From contig OX359247.1 in NCBI GenBank assembly GCA_947179485.1, positions 63,151,131 through 63,215,130 of the forward strand: a stretch of 64,000 nt of DNA, in the 5' to 3' direction. The translations under genes and the position numbers were made by a program. How positions within the stretch are numbered: position 1 is the stretch's first letter; the number at the start of each line of letters is the position of its first letter. This document shows, one piece after another, positions 12,491 through 25,505 of this stretch. The stretch comes from Allacma fusca. Lineage: Eukaryota > Arthropoda > Collembola > Symphypleona > Sminthuridae. Under the pieces are notes generated by a model. The model ran no database searches. It saw only the letters and a program-made list of their open reading frames with translations, and had not been told where the DNA came from.

Positions 12491-13080
12491 AGCCAGCAAA
12501 TTGCACTAGGACGTAAAAGCAGCGCCTGGTTGCTCGAGTGGTAGCTCGGACTCAGAATTTTTTTGCTCTCCTCTGCTCTGCACTTTACGTTACAAGTTGC
12601 TCATCACACTGCTGCTTTCTATACTCTATGGTACTCCATCCATCTCTCACAGCAGATGCGTATGTGTACTTGAATATTTCTACCCCAAAGTACTAATTTA
12701 AGAACTAAGCTAACCCTCATAGTTGCTTCATAGTACTAGTACAACATAAAATCTCACGGAATAAAGTATACTGACCCACGGAATCAATTTAGCAATCAGA
12801 TTTAATCAAACTGTAATGTTAACCTGTCACCCACGTTTGTATTTGCAATTGAAAATACATTGCGCTGGTGTGTTAGTGTGGAAGTTGCATTTAATTCCTG
12901 GGATGCCATAGAGTTGTGAGCTGCATGAACTCGAGTTTCGTAACAAACATACGAGCATATGAAAAGTTAGTGTGTATGCATATAGTACAATCAGAGCAGA
13001 GGAGAGCAAAAAATTCTGAGTCCGAGCTACCACTCGAGCAACCAGGCGCTGCTTTTACGTCCTAGTGCAAATTGCTGGCT
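12491..13080. mobile_element. inverted-repeat element with ~92-bp arms
   Basis: The left arm runs from AGCCAGCAAATTGCACTAGG to about 12,582 and recurs as a near-perfect reverse complement at about 12,990-13,080. The arms enclose about 400 bp without a usable frame. Each arm includes TGCTCGAGTGGTAGCTCGGA, which resembles a tRNA D-arm/box A but is not followed by a matching box B. It lies in the last intron side of the RBM17 copy. The second copy is at 31,639-32,228. Confidence 0.8.
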
Positions 13081-13284
13081 TCGCGAGGAAAATGCAAAAA
13101 GGGTAGACAGTAAATAAAAGTTGTATGCAATAGCTAGCTGCACAACCCTAGTAAATGTGTAGACTAATGTACGGTAAAACGATTTTTTCATTTAATTTTG
13201 TTGCAATTTTTTAAAAATGATTCTCTCTTCTAATTTGTAAGAGTGAGTGGGCCGTCTCGGTTGTGACGGCTGCCCGTGCAATGT

Positions 13285-13575
13285 CCCCGTTAGCTATTGC
13301 TGGCTCAGCAAATAAAAAAAGCTCGCTTTTTGAATCTCAAATCCGCAAAAAAATGTAAACAAGTTTTTTTAATAATTTCGAGTTATTAAGACTTTTTAAC
13401 ATCCTTTTTTCATTTGAACAACATTTTTATTCAAAGAGGAAAAAGAAAAAGCGCCAAACAGTATAATGCTTTAATATTTTTTTTAAATTAAAACAAATAA
13501 TTTTTATTATTTATTTAGCCAGTTATTGCTGGCTCAGCCAATAAAAAAAGCGCGCGAATATTTGAATCTTACCAT
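13285..13575. repeat. short direct repeats TTGCTGGCTCAGC
   Basis: TATTGCTGGCTCAGCAAATAAAAAAAGC-type sequence near 13,293 recurs near 13,523 with CCAATAAAAAAAGCGCGC. The second copy continues into GCGCGAATATTTGAATCTTACC, which reappears in reverse complement at about 26,925-26,950 inside the fold-back Tc1 spacer. This suggests a dispersed repeat. Confidence 0.5.
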
Positions 13576-13597
13576 CACGGAGACGGAGATTATCCAC

Positions 13598-14459
13598 TAG
13601 GGATGGCAAATATCGCCACTTGGCCCATATCGCAAATATCGGTATCGGTAAAATTGCAAATGGCGATATATCGTATATCGCCGATATATCGCCCAATATT
13701 CTAGCTGGCACTTGAATTCTACCACAAAGAACGTGAAAATAGCCAATGATAATTATTTTGAAGACATGATGACAGTGGCACTAATTTATGATCAAAAATT
13801 ATGCAAACAATGGTTGATTAATCCGGCCAAAAATGTCTCATATAGCTAATAGAACAAAAGTTTCAGAAATTTAAGCTTGTTTAATTAACACGTGTAGAAT
13901 ATCCGAATTCTTTCTAGCTAGAAACTAATAACTAATTAGTTGCACGGCAACCCACGCCCAAAGATATCAGTTATTATTAAAGAAGTTCCAGATTAGGTTG
14001 AAATTAATTTTGTGAGAGTGAGATATATTATTATTATGTGACACAACGGGAATTGCAAACGCAATTAAAATCAATAATAAATGCCACTTCCAATTTTTAG
14101 TTGTTAGAAATTCCTTATGCACTTAGACTGTAAAGATATGGCTGGAGACAGAACATGACTCATGAATTACAATGCGAAAAGCTGGATGAAATCATAGAGA
14201 GAATGTGCGCAGACTACGATATGTAATAAAATGGCACTAGTTAATTATAAATGTTTAAGCAGTAAGCGCTCCTCGAAACATCCTGGCCTCCTGAGCTTAC
14301 TACAGTACCTTCAAGTTGTTGCCAATAGCCCCATTCGGATATAAACGCGATACCGATATGTCGATATTATCGATGATGTTTACGATAATTATCGCCATCA
14401 GTATCGCAAGTAAATTTGGCGATATTATCGGCTCGCGAATATCGTATGTGCCATCTCTA
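13598..14459. mobile_element. hAT-like MITE, GATAT-word family (complete)
   Basis: 862 bp. Ends TAGGGATGGCAAATATCG and, in reverse complement, TAGAGATGGCACATACG. Flanks TTATCCAC and CTATCCAC give an 8-bp target duplication with one mismatch. Arms are dense in CGATATATCG and GCAAATATCGG words. No coding capacity. A second GATAT element starts immediately after the right-hand duplication, at 14,468. Confidence 0.85.
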
Positions 14460-14467
14460 CTATCCAC

Positions 14468-16186
14468 TAGTGTTGGCATGTGCGATACTGCGATACGATA
14501 TTATCGCAAATGGAAATTGCTTTAAACTGCAAGTACTTTCTGGGATATTTCTGTCGCGCGAGCCAGGTAAAAGGGTGTATAAGCAAGCATGTCGTCGCTG
14601 AAGAGGCAAAATGGAGTATGTGCGCATGCTTTTGCACAGCACTTAGACCATTTTGTCTCTTCATCGACGATATGCTCCACCTTGTGCTTTTACAACAATA
14701 CAATTTGAAACCTTGTAGGAGATTAAGCTTTTGAACGGTTCAATTAAAAATTTTGAAATAAGCGTAGATGTAGATAGTCTCATATAAACCCTAGATGTGC
14801 AACTTTAGTTTACAATTTAAAATTTTCACAACTTTACAAATTTCGAAAAATTCGGAATTTTTAAAAAATTTAAGACTTGTATATTACATGCCAAACAACC
14901 ACATTTTTGAAAATTTTCCAGAAAATTAGAAAGTATCTTGAAAATTTCGGTAAGGCCACATGACCGCCACAATGGTTGTCTTAGATGTAATGTACATAGG
15001 TATAAAATTCAATGTTTTGCATACTAGCTTCGCTCTCCATGTAATCGCCCCGCGATTACAAGTCCAAGATTTTTCATATATGTATGATGACACAAAGCTA
15101 ATTCAGTTGATTTTAACTCTGTATATGGTACATAAGCACATGGTAAATAATTTCTATTGAATGCGTAATGATTAAAAACTGTTTTGCGTAGTTTGAATAT
15201 AGAGTAAAATAATGCGAAGTGTATTTATTGTGTGGCTTTATGGATCAGGGATAAAAGTTGTGTTGGTTGTATGTTGTAACTAGTATTATGTCAAATCGGG
15301 AAGGACGAGCTACAAGGGAGTCTAAACCGGTGCAAGGACCTCTTGTCTTATTTGTATCTAGGCTTGCGGACTTCTTTGTTAAGTAATCAGTGGCTTTTTA
15401 GAACCGCAAGTAGAACATCTGACTAGATTTAATTTCAGGACACCAAGTTTTCCCCCAGTTTTGACCATCACCGATCACCGAATGGAGCCAACAATAGATA
15501 AAGTAAGTATACAAAGTTGTTTTTCCATATTAATAAATATTTGATAAAGGTTTTTACCGTAGTAGGTACAAGTAATGGATCTGTTTCAAACAGTTTACAC
15601 AAGGCCTTATCTTTTAGTAACAGAAAATATTCCCAAACTTGAGCTCCTTTTCGATATTTTCCACGATATTTGGCGTAATCCTTCGAGTCATAAACTTTGT
15701 TCATGAGATCTGGATGTAGTTATTTAATTATATGCCTCCATCCATTCCGCCCATTTTCACAAATTATTATACACGATTGTTGTTTCAATAAAATATATTA
15801 TTAAACTGGAAATGGTTGGAGAGAAATGAGATGAGGACTGCACCGACAATTATTGTTGATGACGGTAATACATGTGTGCAGTTGAGCATACTGTACACAT
15901 GAAATGTAAGTACATACAAAGTATGTTTCTAGTGAAGGAGCTTGTACAGGAACGCTGTTGAATCCAGTAATGCTTACATTCCATTTAGATGAATCCCGTT
16001 GTATTATTCTCATTTAACCGCGCTACCGAATTCACCTTAGAAACAGGCATAATGTATGGAAATTGATATTTGCGAGACACCGATATTCTCGACACATTTG
16101 GTGATTTTTATCGCAAGTTATATCGGTGGTAAAATGGCGATATTTCCGTGAATATCGTCTCGGCATTATCGTATTTGGCATCCTTA
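14468..16186. mobile_element. hAT-like GATAT element with cargo frame
   Basis: Starts TAGTGTTGGCATGTGCGATA and ends CGTATTTGGCATCCTTA, with GATAT words in both arms. The inner right part (about 15,541-16,186) matches 25,648-26,090 plus 27,880-28,080 of the larger GATAT element. On the minus strand 15,468-15,704 encodes part of the same unrecognised protein as 25,506-25,853, with a short deletion. The uninterrupted sequence ATTCCATTTAGATGAATCCC at 15,978 is the empty target site of the fold-back Tc1 inserted in the other copy. Confidence 0.65.
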
Positions 16187-18097
16187 GTGTACACATTTGT
16201 AGTGAATTGATTCTGGGTAGTGCTACTATTGTCAGATAATTGTACTAATTCGTGCTATATTTAGGAATTTGAGCCTATGAGTTCATATGGTTACAGCTTT
16301 TGAATTCATTTGGAGTATAGTTTCTACAGAGAGCTATAATATGTATGTACACTTAAATATGCATATACATTATTTTGAGAGCCTTTGAAGTAACTTCGCC
16401 TGGTTAGTGCTAATTAGTATGCCCCTTTGGTCTAACTATTTAAATAATAAAACCTAATTGTAGATAAGAGTGAGATTCCTGAAATAAAACGGCAGACGAC
16501 TCATTGTAAATCCCTATTATTGATTCATCTGTTGAATTTAAAAAACTTAATGACTCCCATGGGTTTTCACGTGAGGTATAATAATTTCATTTTCGCGTGG
16601 AACGAATGCGGTTTACGGCAGTAATAAGATCAAAAACTTGTCGAGAAACTACATGTTTGGAATTTTAAATATTCCAGTGACAGTATCGTAGTAATGGTGG
16701 AGTGGTTTTGTTTGTACTGAAACTTGAAAATTCTGCTTCTTTTAATAGTCCTCCAAATGTGACTGCCTATTAATACCCTTAATTAACATAATCTGACAAT
16801 GAGTACAGGGAATAGTTGTACTAGCTATTCTTGACGCAGTACTCCAAAAATTGTCCTAGTACAAATCTCTTTGCGCCTATTTTCCTGGTACTAAGGGAAT
16901 GAATTGTTCCATTACATAATCCACATAATTTGTATATTTCATGTAATTACTTTTCTGTGTCTGATATTATGGTCTTACATCATCTGACTTGGAATGGAAC
17001 CGTATGAGGGGTATCCTATACAAATTACAAGCTATTACAATAGCAGTACTAACCAACTGGAACAAACTAGACGGATTTTATCTGTAGAAAAAAAAGTCAG
17101 TTTCATTTGTTATGTAACAAGGTTTTGAGTTTTGGGAAAGTACATAATAAGGTACATCTGTGGTGTATGCATGTTCTCCTGTTGACGTGTATGTAAGCTG
17201 GGTCAAAGTCACCAAACAAATGCTCCATGTTTGTTACACTACCGATGGGAATAATGAGCTTTTGCCTTCATGACATATTTAACATGTGCATGCATTACAT
17301 ATGTATTTTATGTAGTGTGCTGTGCTCTGCATCCCATCATGCCGGTTCATTCTGAACAAGACCAAATTTGTTTTCCGTGATTTTTCATCTTCATTTGATA
17401 TGCATGTATGTAAGTACTGGGTTACTAATAAGTGTAAAAGCTAAAGTAACTTTAAGTATAAGTTCATGAACACTTGCCGATGACATGGCTGAACCACAAA
17501 AGTACATTTACTAAGTGACAAGGTATAAAGACTAATTAGTAGCAACGTTTTATCTATTGCGCGTGCATGTTACTTGCTCTCGAGCGGAATGATCCATTGC
17601 AAATTCCTAATATGTGCATCTTCTGTACTAATGTAGTATTTTTAATCATTTGTCCCAACCGGATTTTTCATATCTATATAATGCAGAGACATGCACAAAT
17701 AATTCCTCCTGTGAGTCTTCTGCCCTGGCCTCAAATAGTAATACCTTTTGGGTTATACTCAAATACATAACTATGTGTATAATTATTACTGCCGTTGTTG
17801 TAAACTCAGATGATTTGATTATAAAGAGATTTAGCTCTTCCATTAGTAATCACGCTTTGACTGACTGACTGGCTTATTGCTCCTTGAGGAGACATTTTCC
17901 AGGAATTTTACTGTCCTCGTATGACATTTCTTTGAGGGCATTCCAGCCGAGTTTTGTCAAGTTCATTGCATTCAATATTTGTAATAATTGCATGAAATGA
18001 TACAGAGGAAGATGTAGTTCTCTATTGGTAATAGCATTTATCGGACGGGGTAATTATCCTAGTCATTTGGTGGATAATAGCTCTTGTTTTCATTTCA
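16187..18097. other. intergenic, nothing recognised
   Basis: About 1.9 kb of AT-rich sequence with no exon, RNA gene or inverted repeat I can support. Short open frames near 17,570-17,870 lack codon-like character. Confidence 0.35.
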
Positions 18098-18105
18098 GAT
18101 AGTAG

Positions 18106-19044
18106 CAGAGGTATGGAAAATACGTGAAATTTATTATTAAAATACAAAATACGAATACATTTCCAGAAACATTAAAATACAAATATAAAATACAGATATT
18201 AGGAACAACTTAGTTAAGATACAATATAAAATACACATATCCGTAGGAATTTTTGCAAGATACAAAATAAATTACTTTGCCTCCAACAAAAACGAAAATA
18301 CTAAATGAAAATACCGTATTTGAAATATAAAATACATATAGAAAATATTCTCAAATTTATCTCAAAATATACGTCTGAGATGTAACTATATTCTCTCAAG
18401 CACAGTATCTTGAACAATTTCAAGAAATAATTAGATATCCGAAATTATTTAGGAAACGTAAGGTAACAGGAACGTGATTAGAGTTTAGAGCTGTTAATCT
18501 GTGTGGATCAAAGTAAATAACATGACCCTAGATGCAGAATATTTGTCCTTAAAACGAATAACCTTATAACTCCTGGGTAACTTTCCACTGATTTTATGTT
18601 GGCTTCAATAATTTTTTTATGGCCCCCACATACATAAAATGAATTTAATGTATTTATCCAATATTGCAAATTGCAAATAAACCAAAACCGTCAAAAAATT
18701 GGTTTCAAAATGTTTCAAATTAGTGCTTTTATCGTAAAAATATTTGTTTGAACATGTGATACATACAATTTTGGCAGTTGCCAGGGCTATGTATTTTGAA
18801 ATTGTATTTTGTATTTGGAATACGGGAGGGATGACGTTATAAGATAAATAAATACAAAATATCAGAACGCTTGTTGATCTTGAAAATACGTAATACAAAA
18901 TACCGTAGAAATTTCGGTGCTGACAAAATACGAAATACAAAATATCTTGCAACATTTACGGCTAGAAAAATACCAAATACAAGATACGGAACGTATTTCA
19001 AATACTATTTTAAATACAATATTTCAAAATATTCCACACCTCTG
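18106..19044. mobile_element. hAT-like MITE, TACAAAATAC-word family
   Basis: 939 bp. Starts CAGAGGTATGGAAAATA and ends with the reverse complement CAGAGGTGTGGAATATT. Perfect 8-bp target duplication GATAGTAG at 18,098-18,105 and 19,045-19,052. Arms consist of repeated AAATACAAAATAC words. The long minus-strand frame 18,617-18,955 is a by-product of these words and encodes no recognisable domain. Confidence 0.92.
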
Positions 19045-19052
19045 GATAGTAG

Positions 19053-20306
19053 TGTCCATTGCGTGTGAGATCAAAGAGGACGTTTGAGTTGAAATATCAC
19101 TTTCTTCTCCAGTTTTTCATAATCAGGTCTAATTTTCACTCCGCTTTGGTCAGGGATTTTCAGCTATACGTATACATTTACAGATAATATGTATGCATTT
19201 TGAGGACGTAATTATCTTGTCTTGTCAAGTTGTTGTAAAAGATGCGTTAGTAATGGTCTCATCCCTTGTCCATTTTAACTTTAGCTTTTCAGATAATTGT
19301 TAAAATTTGGATTCAAAAGGTCACGTAGTGGTGGTGGTAATGTGAATGAGATAATAATTTTAAGAGGAGATACGATATCGTTCTTTAAATACATTATGTA
19401 CTAACGTAACAACTGTCTGACTTTGAGCAGAACCTTTGCGTGGATTAATTATGTATTTTTTTTTGCGTGGCCATTAAGTCACAGATAATTACAGTAGTAC
19501 GTGCCTAATAATGGCCTTTTGTCGGTTGGGTATGCGTCTGTCGTATTTATTACTTATTCTGATTGTGAGTAACGCCAGTGCAGTACAGCTACTGGTGCAT
19601 CTGCCTTGATCGGAATTTTTCCATGTGCGGACATTAGATGAAGAAGTGTTGGAGGTTTGAGTCATAAATAGTTGCACCAAGATACTAACATTTCTTGATT
19701 GTAGGAAATGTTCACTTCCTTGTTCTTCTGTGCTACTACTACTACTACTAGTTATTAAATACATGACACTGCTTGGAGTAATTGGAGCGCCGATATTTTT
19801 TTCCCTTTTTTTTCTCGAATGATATCACTCCCTATCGGTGGCTAAAGAGTGTCAATAAAGTCATTGGGCCTTTCCACAGCACTCTGCATTGGTTCATGCT
19901 TCATATTTTTTGGCCAAACATTTCATTTGTTGTTCATTCCGATCGTATACTTATATATTGTCGAGGAACTTACTGATGCGGGGTGGGACTGTGTGTGTGT
20001 GTGTGTGTGGATGCCGATGGATTTGCTTGAACGACACATAGTAATTGTGTTAATGTATGCATGTAATGAGTGTATGTCCCGATCACTCCCTCAGTGTGAA
20101 ATACTGTAATTATTCTCATCAAATATTGATTTATTATTGTGTAATTTGGAAGACAAGATATTAGGCGGGAGGAGATAGGAAGGCAAACAAAACAATGTAA
20201 CTATACAGAAAATTGTCTAGCTTTTGAAAGCAGATCCGAAAGTTTGTATTGAAATTAAACGAAAATTGACACGACCGTACGAAACGGAATTAAAAAGAAT
20301 TGGTTG
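19053..20306. other. intergenic with small microsatellites
   Basis: Contains (TAC)n at about 19,733-19,750 and (GT)n at about 19,990-20,008. No gene recognised; the 19,489-19,764 minus-strand frame has a poly-Ser run coming from the (TAC)n repeat. Confidence 0.45.
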
Positions 20307-20314
20307 TGGGTGGG

Positions 20315-20990
20315 TAAGGCTTCCATCCGACCGGATAAATCGAATATCCGATCCGAATCCGATCCGAACCGAAATTTTCGGATAAATTTTCTTCTTATCC
20401 GATCCGACTGTTACGGATCGGATAAAAAATTTATTCATCCGTATCCGATCCGAAATTTTCGGATCGGATAAGTGCAGTATCCGATCCGATCCGCGGATAT
20501 CCGAAATTATCCGAATTGATACCATTGGATGATAAAAAAAAGTATTAGGAATTTTCACTACAAAAATACATTAACTTTTTACTACATCACAATATTAATC
20601 ATTTTTGCATGCATTACGTCATATGTACAAACTGAAGAAAAACGAACCTTCTGTGAAGCACAGAATTAAGAAGGAAACAAGTAAAAAGCGGCACAGTTAC
20701 TCCTTGGACAAAGTGTTGTTGCACACTTCGTTCTTATTGGTCGCTCGAACGCGCTAAAAATTTGATTTTCGGATATCCGTCGGATTATCCGATATTTATT
20801 ATTTGTGATCCGAACAGATCGGATAAAGTCGTTTCCAAATCCGATCCGATCCGAATCCGATGACCGGATAAGGGGTACGTATCCGATCCGATCGGATTGT
20901 GTTCGGGTCGGATAAGTATGTATCCGATCCGAAATTTCGGATATCCGATCTTCGGATATCCGAGGATCATCCGATCGGATGGAAGCCTTA
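20315..20990. mobile_element. hAT-like MITE, ATCCGATCCG-word family
   Basis: 676 bp. Left end TAAGGCTTCCATCCGACCGG, right end its reverse complement with few changes. Perfect 8-bp target duplication TGGGTGGG at 20,307-20,314 and 20,991-20,998. Both arms repeat GGATATCCGATCCGAA words; the core (20,540-20,750) is unrelated AT-rich sequence. The minus-strand frame rich in Ser-Asp-Arg-Ile is a word-repeat artefact. Confidence 0.93.
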
Positions 20991-20998
20991 TGGGTGGG

Positions 20999-21734
20999 TG
21001 TGTTCTGGGAGTTAAGAAGTAAATAACACGTTCTTGAAAAACAGCGTTATCAGAAAGGAGGAGATACTAAACGCTGCAATGATCCATTCATTTGAAATAA
21101 ATAGGAAGTGATAATAGATTTGATTTTATGCTCTATTGTGTTTTAACAAGTGCAGGGGTATTAAGTCATAAGGCCAAAGAAGTGCTGGCTTTTCGAAGGA
21201 GTCATGGTGTTGTTCACGACTTCGTGGAGCAATGGTGACAAAACTTGACGAAAGTCCTTAATTCAAGGAAATTTCTTTCATTGCCATGAAATTCATCGGT
21301 GGTTGCATGTACTCGATTCGATTTTTTTAGAACTTGGGTAAAGGAGTGCGTATTTTAGAATGATTTTTTGGTTAGCGATGTCAACTCAGCTATTTTATAT
21401 TTGACGCCTGCCCATGTGTCCTATAATATTTGATGTCATTATTATTATAGGATTATAGATACTACTGCTATTTTCCCTTGGGTTGAGGCTATTGCAATAA
21501 TTACGGAAATTTTAACTTTACTAGCTGAATTGTTAGAAGCTGGAATCGCGATAGCATCTCTCTATCTGGAACATGTTTTTCTGTCATTGACGTGATGCTT
21601 TGGCATTTAGTCTTGACATGCATAGCACAATCGAATCTACTTATGATAGCCGTTGTCACGCTCTTTATTGCAGTTTTCTTGTCTGAACGTTCCCGTAATC
21701 CCGTATACTTGTTTTTAGTGAGGGTAGTGCCTAA
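20999..21734. other. intergenic, nothing recognised
   Basis: AT-rich spacer between two intact MITEs. No supported gene or RNA. Confidence 0.35.
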
Positions 21735-21742
21735 TATGGCAG

Positions 21743-22594
21743 TAGTGGTCGGACCAATTCAGTTCAGAACCGAAATTTTCAATTCAATTCAATTCGGTTC
21801 AGTTTGGTTCAATTTTATTTCAATTCAGTTTACTTGATGAATTGAACTGGGTGGTTCAGTTCCCCCGCGTGAATTGAACTGAACTGCAGAATGTGAACTG
21901 CAATTCAAACGATTCGTTAATGCTCCTTATTACCGTCTACATAACGAGACTACAGGCATGCAACTTTAGTGTTAAAAAAATTGGAAACTATATGCAATTT
22001 TCGTAAACATGCTAGTAAAATATTAGTAGCCGTTGTAAGTAGTTCTAAGCAATAATTTATTGATAAATATTATTGATTGGGGAATCCAGAATTCATATTG
22101 GCACACAAAATATCGTGTTCCCAAAATTATATGATAAGAACCAGAATCTACGAATCATTTTAGTTCAGACGAAAATGTGCTTGAATAGAAAAAATAAACA
22201 CATATTGAGCCATGAAGAAAGATTATTTCTCTTGAATGCCAGATTTTCGTTCATATAATTATGACAATGTAACTTATTAACACCGGAAAATAAAAAGCCT
22301 CTAAAGGGTCCTCCTTTTACGATGAGAACGCTATCCGAGGTCCACTTTGGAAAATTTTAAGACTGGTAAAAGCGTTACCGTGACCAAACGTTATCGAACA
22401 CAAACTCGTCGGAATTCTCCTTTTTCCGCTTGAACTGAATGGTTCGTGGTTCAGTTCAGTTCGTAGACTAAAACCGAATTGAATTGAACTGAAATTTGTC
22501 AAACCGAATTGAACCATTTTCGTTCAATTCAATTCCGTGTATAAACTGAATTGAATTGATTTGTTTGAACCAAACTGAACCAGTCCGACCACTA
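21743..22594. mobile_element. hAT-like MITE, GAACTGAATT-word family
   Basis: 852 bp. Starts TAGTGGTCGGACCAATTCAG and ends with the reverse complement TAGTGGTCGGACTGGTTCAG. Perfect 8-bp target duplication TATGGCAG at 21,735-21,742 and 22,595-22,602. Arms are made of GAACTGAATTGAATT words. Related fragments: nested element near 10,318 and a partial arm near 52,980-53,165. Confidence 0.94.
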
Positions 22595-22602
22595 TATGGC
22601 AG

Positions 22603-22958
22603 GTGTAGTAATCACTGATGTACATAATGTGGTATACGTACATATGGATATCTGATATCTAATTTTACATACTTCAAGATACTACTTCTGTAAATTACGT
22701 GATGATTTCTCACTCCTTTTCCAGAGTTCATCTTGACAGTTGGAGTCAAATAGTCTGGATTTGTGATTTTTGAACTTGAATAATTATATCTCAAGCATAA
22801 AATTCCAGTAATTACCTTTGTGCATGTAACTTAAAAATTTCTTTTCCGAAATAATGATGTTCAGGATTGAGGAACGTTCATCCTGGTCTTACGTCAAGAC
22901 CCTACTTCACTGCTTTCATGCACTCCCTTGTTTCATTTGGTGTGTCTTTTGACCCCAC

Positions 22959-23004
<46 letters not shown>

Positions 23005-23940
23005 CTTTCTTATCTTAACTTTATGAGCTTATGGAACGACACATTTTTCATGAGCAACAGATGATGCCGAGTGTAATAATTATGTACTACATACTGTGTA
23101 TGTGTGTGTATGGAGGAGCCTCTATCGGTCATTGGCCTATTGGCAGATTTTTTCTGATAATCGGGATGGATTATTGAAAAAAATTGGAAGTTGGAAGTCC
23201 AACTTGCTTTTGACGTCATAAGTTTTACTAGTTTCATCACGATGTGTCATGTCATTTGTAATGGCATAAAAGTTACAGAAATTACCTATTGTATTGATAG
23301 TGCGTGTGATGTGTCCCACATTTCGAATGCATTTATCTGCTTTTATTCAGGCCCCATTTAATTTATTCTTCATCAAATTCCTTACTACAACAAAAAATAA
23401 GTTTTAAGGAAAATGTTAAGTGATAAAATGTCGGGAACATTTTCTCAGCGTCATAATTACTTTATTTACAATATATGTAGATACTAAGTGTTTACAAGCA
23501 AAATGACTTGCATTTATAATTTCTTGCAACTCACTCATCCTCACAGTCGCAGCACCAGAAGATTTGTTCCTCTACCCCGCAAATTAATAGCTGAAATACT
23601 GTTGTAACCTTTGCTTAAAATATGGTTGCAGTTTAGCTATAAGAATTAACGTACCTTTGGGTTTGACTATCAAAAAAATACACTCTTTCTATCACCGTTT
23701 AGGTTTAAACTTTACAATTATTAGCAGCCTACAATACAGAGTACAGTCTCCGTCTACAGTACTGGCTGACATATCCTATGCTTCCTGCTTGCTTCTTTAC
23801 TAGCTAATAGTTATACTAATTTATTGTAAATCTAGATTGATTGATAATTACGTTCATTACATTTTATAATATCTTGCGCATCTACAGAAGTAATTAATAG
23901 TAATCTATCCACGTAGATACATATATGATAGTTGATAATA
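22603..23940. other. intergenic with (GT)n
   Basis: A pure (TG)n tract of about 44 bp lies at 22,960-23,003. The rest holds no supported gene. Confidence 0.45.
22960..23003. repeat. (TG)n microsatellite
   Basis: About 22 uninterrupted TG units. Confidence 0.97.
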
Positions 23941-23948
23941 GTCCATAC

Positions 23949-24880
23949 TAGTGCTGGCAAGTGCGATATTTCGAGACGATATTATCGTTAATATCGCCAA
24001 TTGTTTACCGATAATAATGTCGATAATTATCGACTTTCCAAACGAGAATATCGGTCTATCGCATTGTTTTTATTATTACCTTTTTTCCACTTTGTCCACC
24101 TTTTTCGGCTTTTTCCACTTTGAATTTCAAAATTCCCACGGCACATTCGGCTTATTATTCGGCCAAATTAAAATGTCACCACTTAGTTGATAATACGGAT
24201 AGGTAAAGAACTAAATAATTAGGATATTGTCCTTTCGAAATCTTCCTACTTTGAATTTGTGCTTGTTTAGGTAAAAAATGGTAAACACTTATTGATAACA
24301 CCACTCGCAATTTTTATACTTTTACATACATAGATGCGAACTCCTTGAACCATTACCTACCTAAAGCTGCCTGATCCCGAAAAGCAAAAGAGTATACCCT
24401 ATGATTATATTTTAAGATTTATTCAGGAGTGTAAAAACCCGTGGAATATTTTAAAGAAATTGGTAATTTTCGATGAAATGCTTGTTATATCGCTGCTAAA
24501 TATTCCACGGTTTTTTACATTCCCGAAAAACATGTACTAAGCAAAATGTTGTAAAAACCACGGAATACACTGCTGACTTGTATTTTATTCATCTGTCATC
24601 ATCCGCATGAAGCCTTTAATACATTCGGAGGCTACTTATAACACGCCCTTCCTTCGCCTACCATTTTAGAAATTGCATTGATTTCAATCATAAATTAGTG
24701 CTACTGTCATCATGTCTTCAAAATGAATATGGTTGGCTATTTTCAAGTTCTTTCTGATATAATTCAAGTGCTAGCTAGAATATTGGCGATATATCGGCGA
24801 TATACGATATATCGCCAATTGCAATTTTACCGATACCGATATTTGCGATATAAGTCAAGTGGCGATATTTGCCATCCCTA
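23949..24880. mobile_element. hAT-like MITE, GATAT-word family
   Basis: 932 bp. Left end TAGTGCTGGCAAGTGCGATA; right end reads TAGGGATGGCAAATATCG in reverse complement, so the element lies inverted relative to the 13,598 element. The flanks GTCCATAC and GTATATAT share five of eight positions, compatible with an old duplication. No coding sequence. Confidence 0.75.
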
Positions 24881-24888
24881 GTATATAT

Positions 24889-25260
24889 ATCCTAGTGGTA
24901 TTTCACTAGATACTTTGCACGAAGAAAGTTAATGCTAAAAGTTTTTTTATTAGTTTTTTAATAATTTTGGTTTTTAGAGGCAATTGTATATTTATCTGTC
25001 TGGATTTTTTTATTATCACTCCCCCTGACTGATGACATCAAGTAGATAATTTGAACTGCTAAAATCAAAATGATAGAATAGATAGAAAAAAAAACTACAC
25101 AGACGAAAATTATTAAAAGTGCAAATATTTTATTGCTTTGAGAAGCTGAGGCCTATGACTATGCTTGGTAGTCATGAATGAACTGAATCTATTTTGGAAC
25201 TCATCCTGCTGTTTTATTCGAACTTGAAGGTTTCGCGATGTTTTTCTTTTCTGCTCCTAC
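24889..25260. other. spacer between MITEs, nothing recognised
   Basis: AT-rich sequence with no supported feature. Confidence 0.35.
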
Positions 25261-25505
25261 GTGTCTACTAGGGATGCCAGTTATCGCCATTCATCTCATA
25301 TCGCAATTCTCGTTCTCGGGTAAATCACATTTTACGATATATCGCCTATCGGCGATATATCGGACCTTGTCTTCATTCAAATTAGATATGCTGGGAAAAT
25401 TTATAACGCAATAATTTCACTGGGATTTAATTAAATTTATATCAAAACAATGTGGTTAGTAATAAATAAATAGCATAAATAGCTACTTTCATATAAAGTA
25501 TCAAA

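Larger units (their letters stand above)
11036..14289. repeat. 3,254-bp block duplicated at 30,184-33,437 (copy A)
   Basis: This block and the one 19,148 bp downstream read the same throughout my comparison. It carries RBM17 exons, a 590-bp inverted-repeat element and the left 692 bp of a MITE. Homology begins exactly after the last base of the 9,854-11,035 MITE and stops inside the 13,598 MITE. Copy A lacks the RBM17 first exon but keeps the complete MITE, while copy B is the reverse. Either a very recent duplication/gene conversion or an assembly artefact would explain the identity. Confidence 0.95.

Noticed and set aside
12520-12560. Possible tRNA gene (GGTTGCTCGAGTGGTAGCTC)
   Set aside because: The D-arm-like sequence has no matching anticodon or T arm and occurs in both inverted arms of an element.
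20217-20970. Long minus-strand frames rich in Ser-Asp-Arg-Ile
   Set aside because: They come from the ATCCGATCCG words of the MITE arms, not from a gene.
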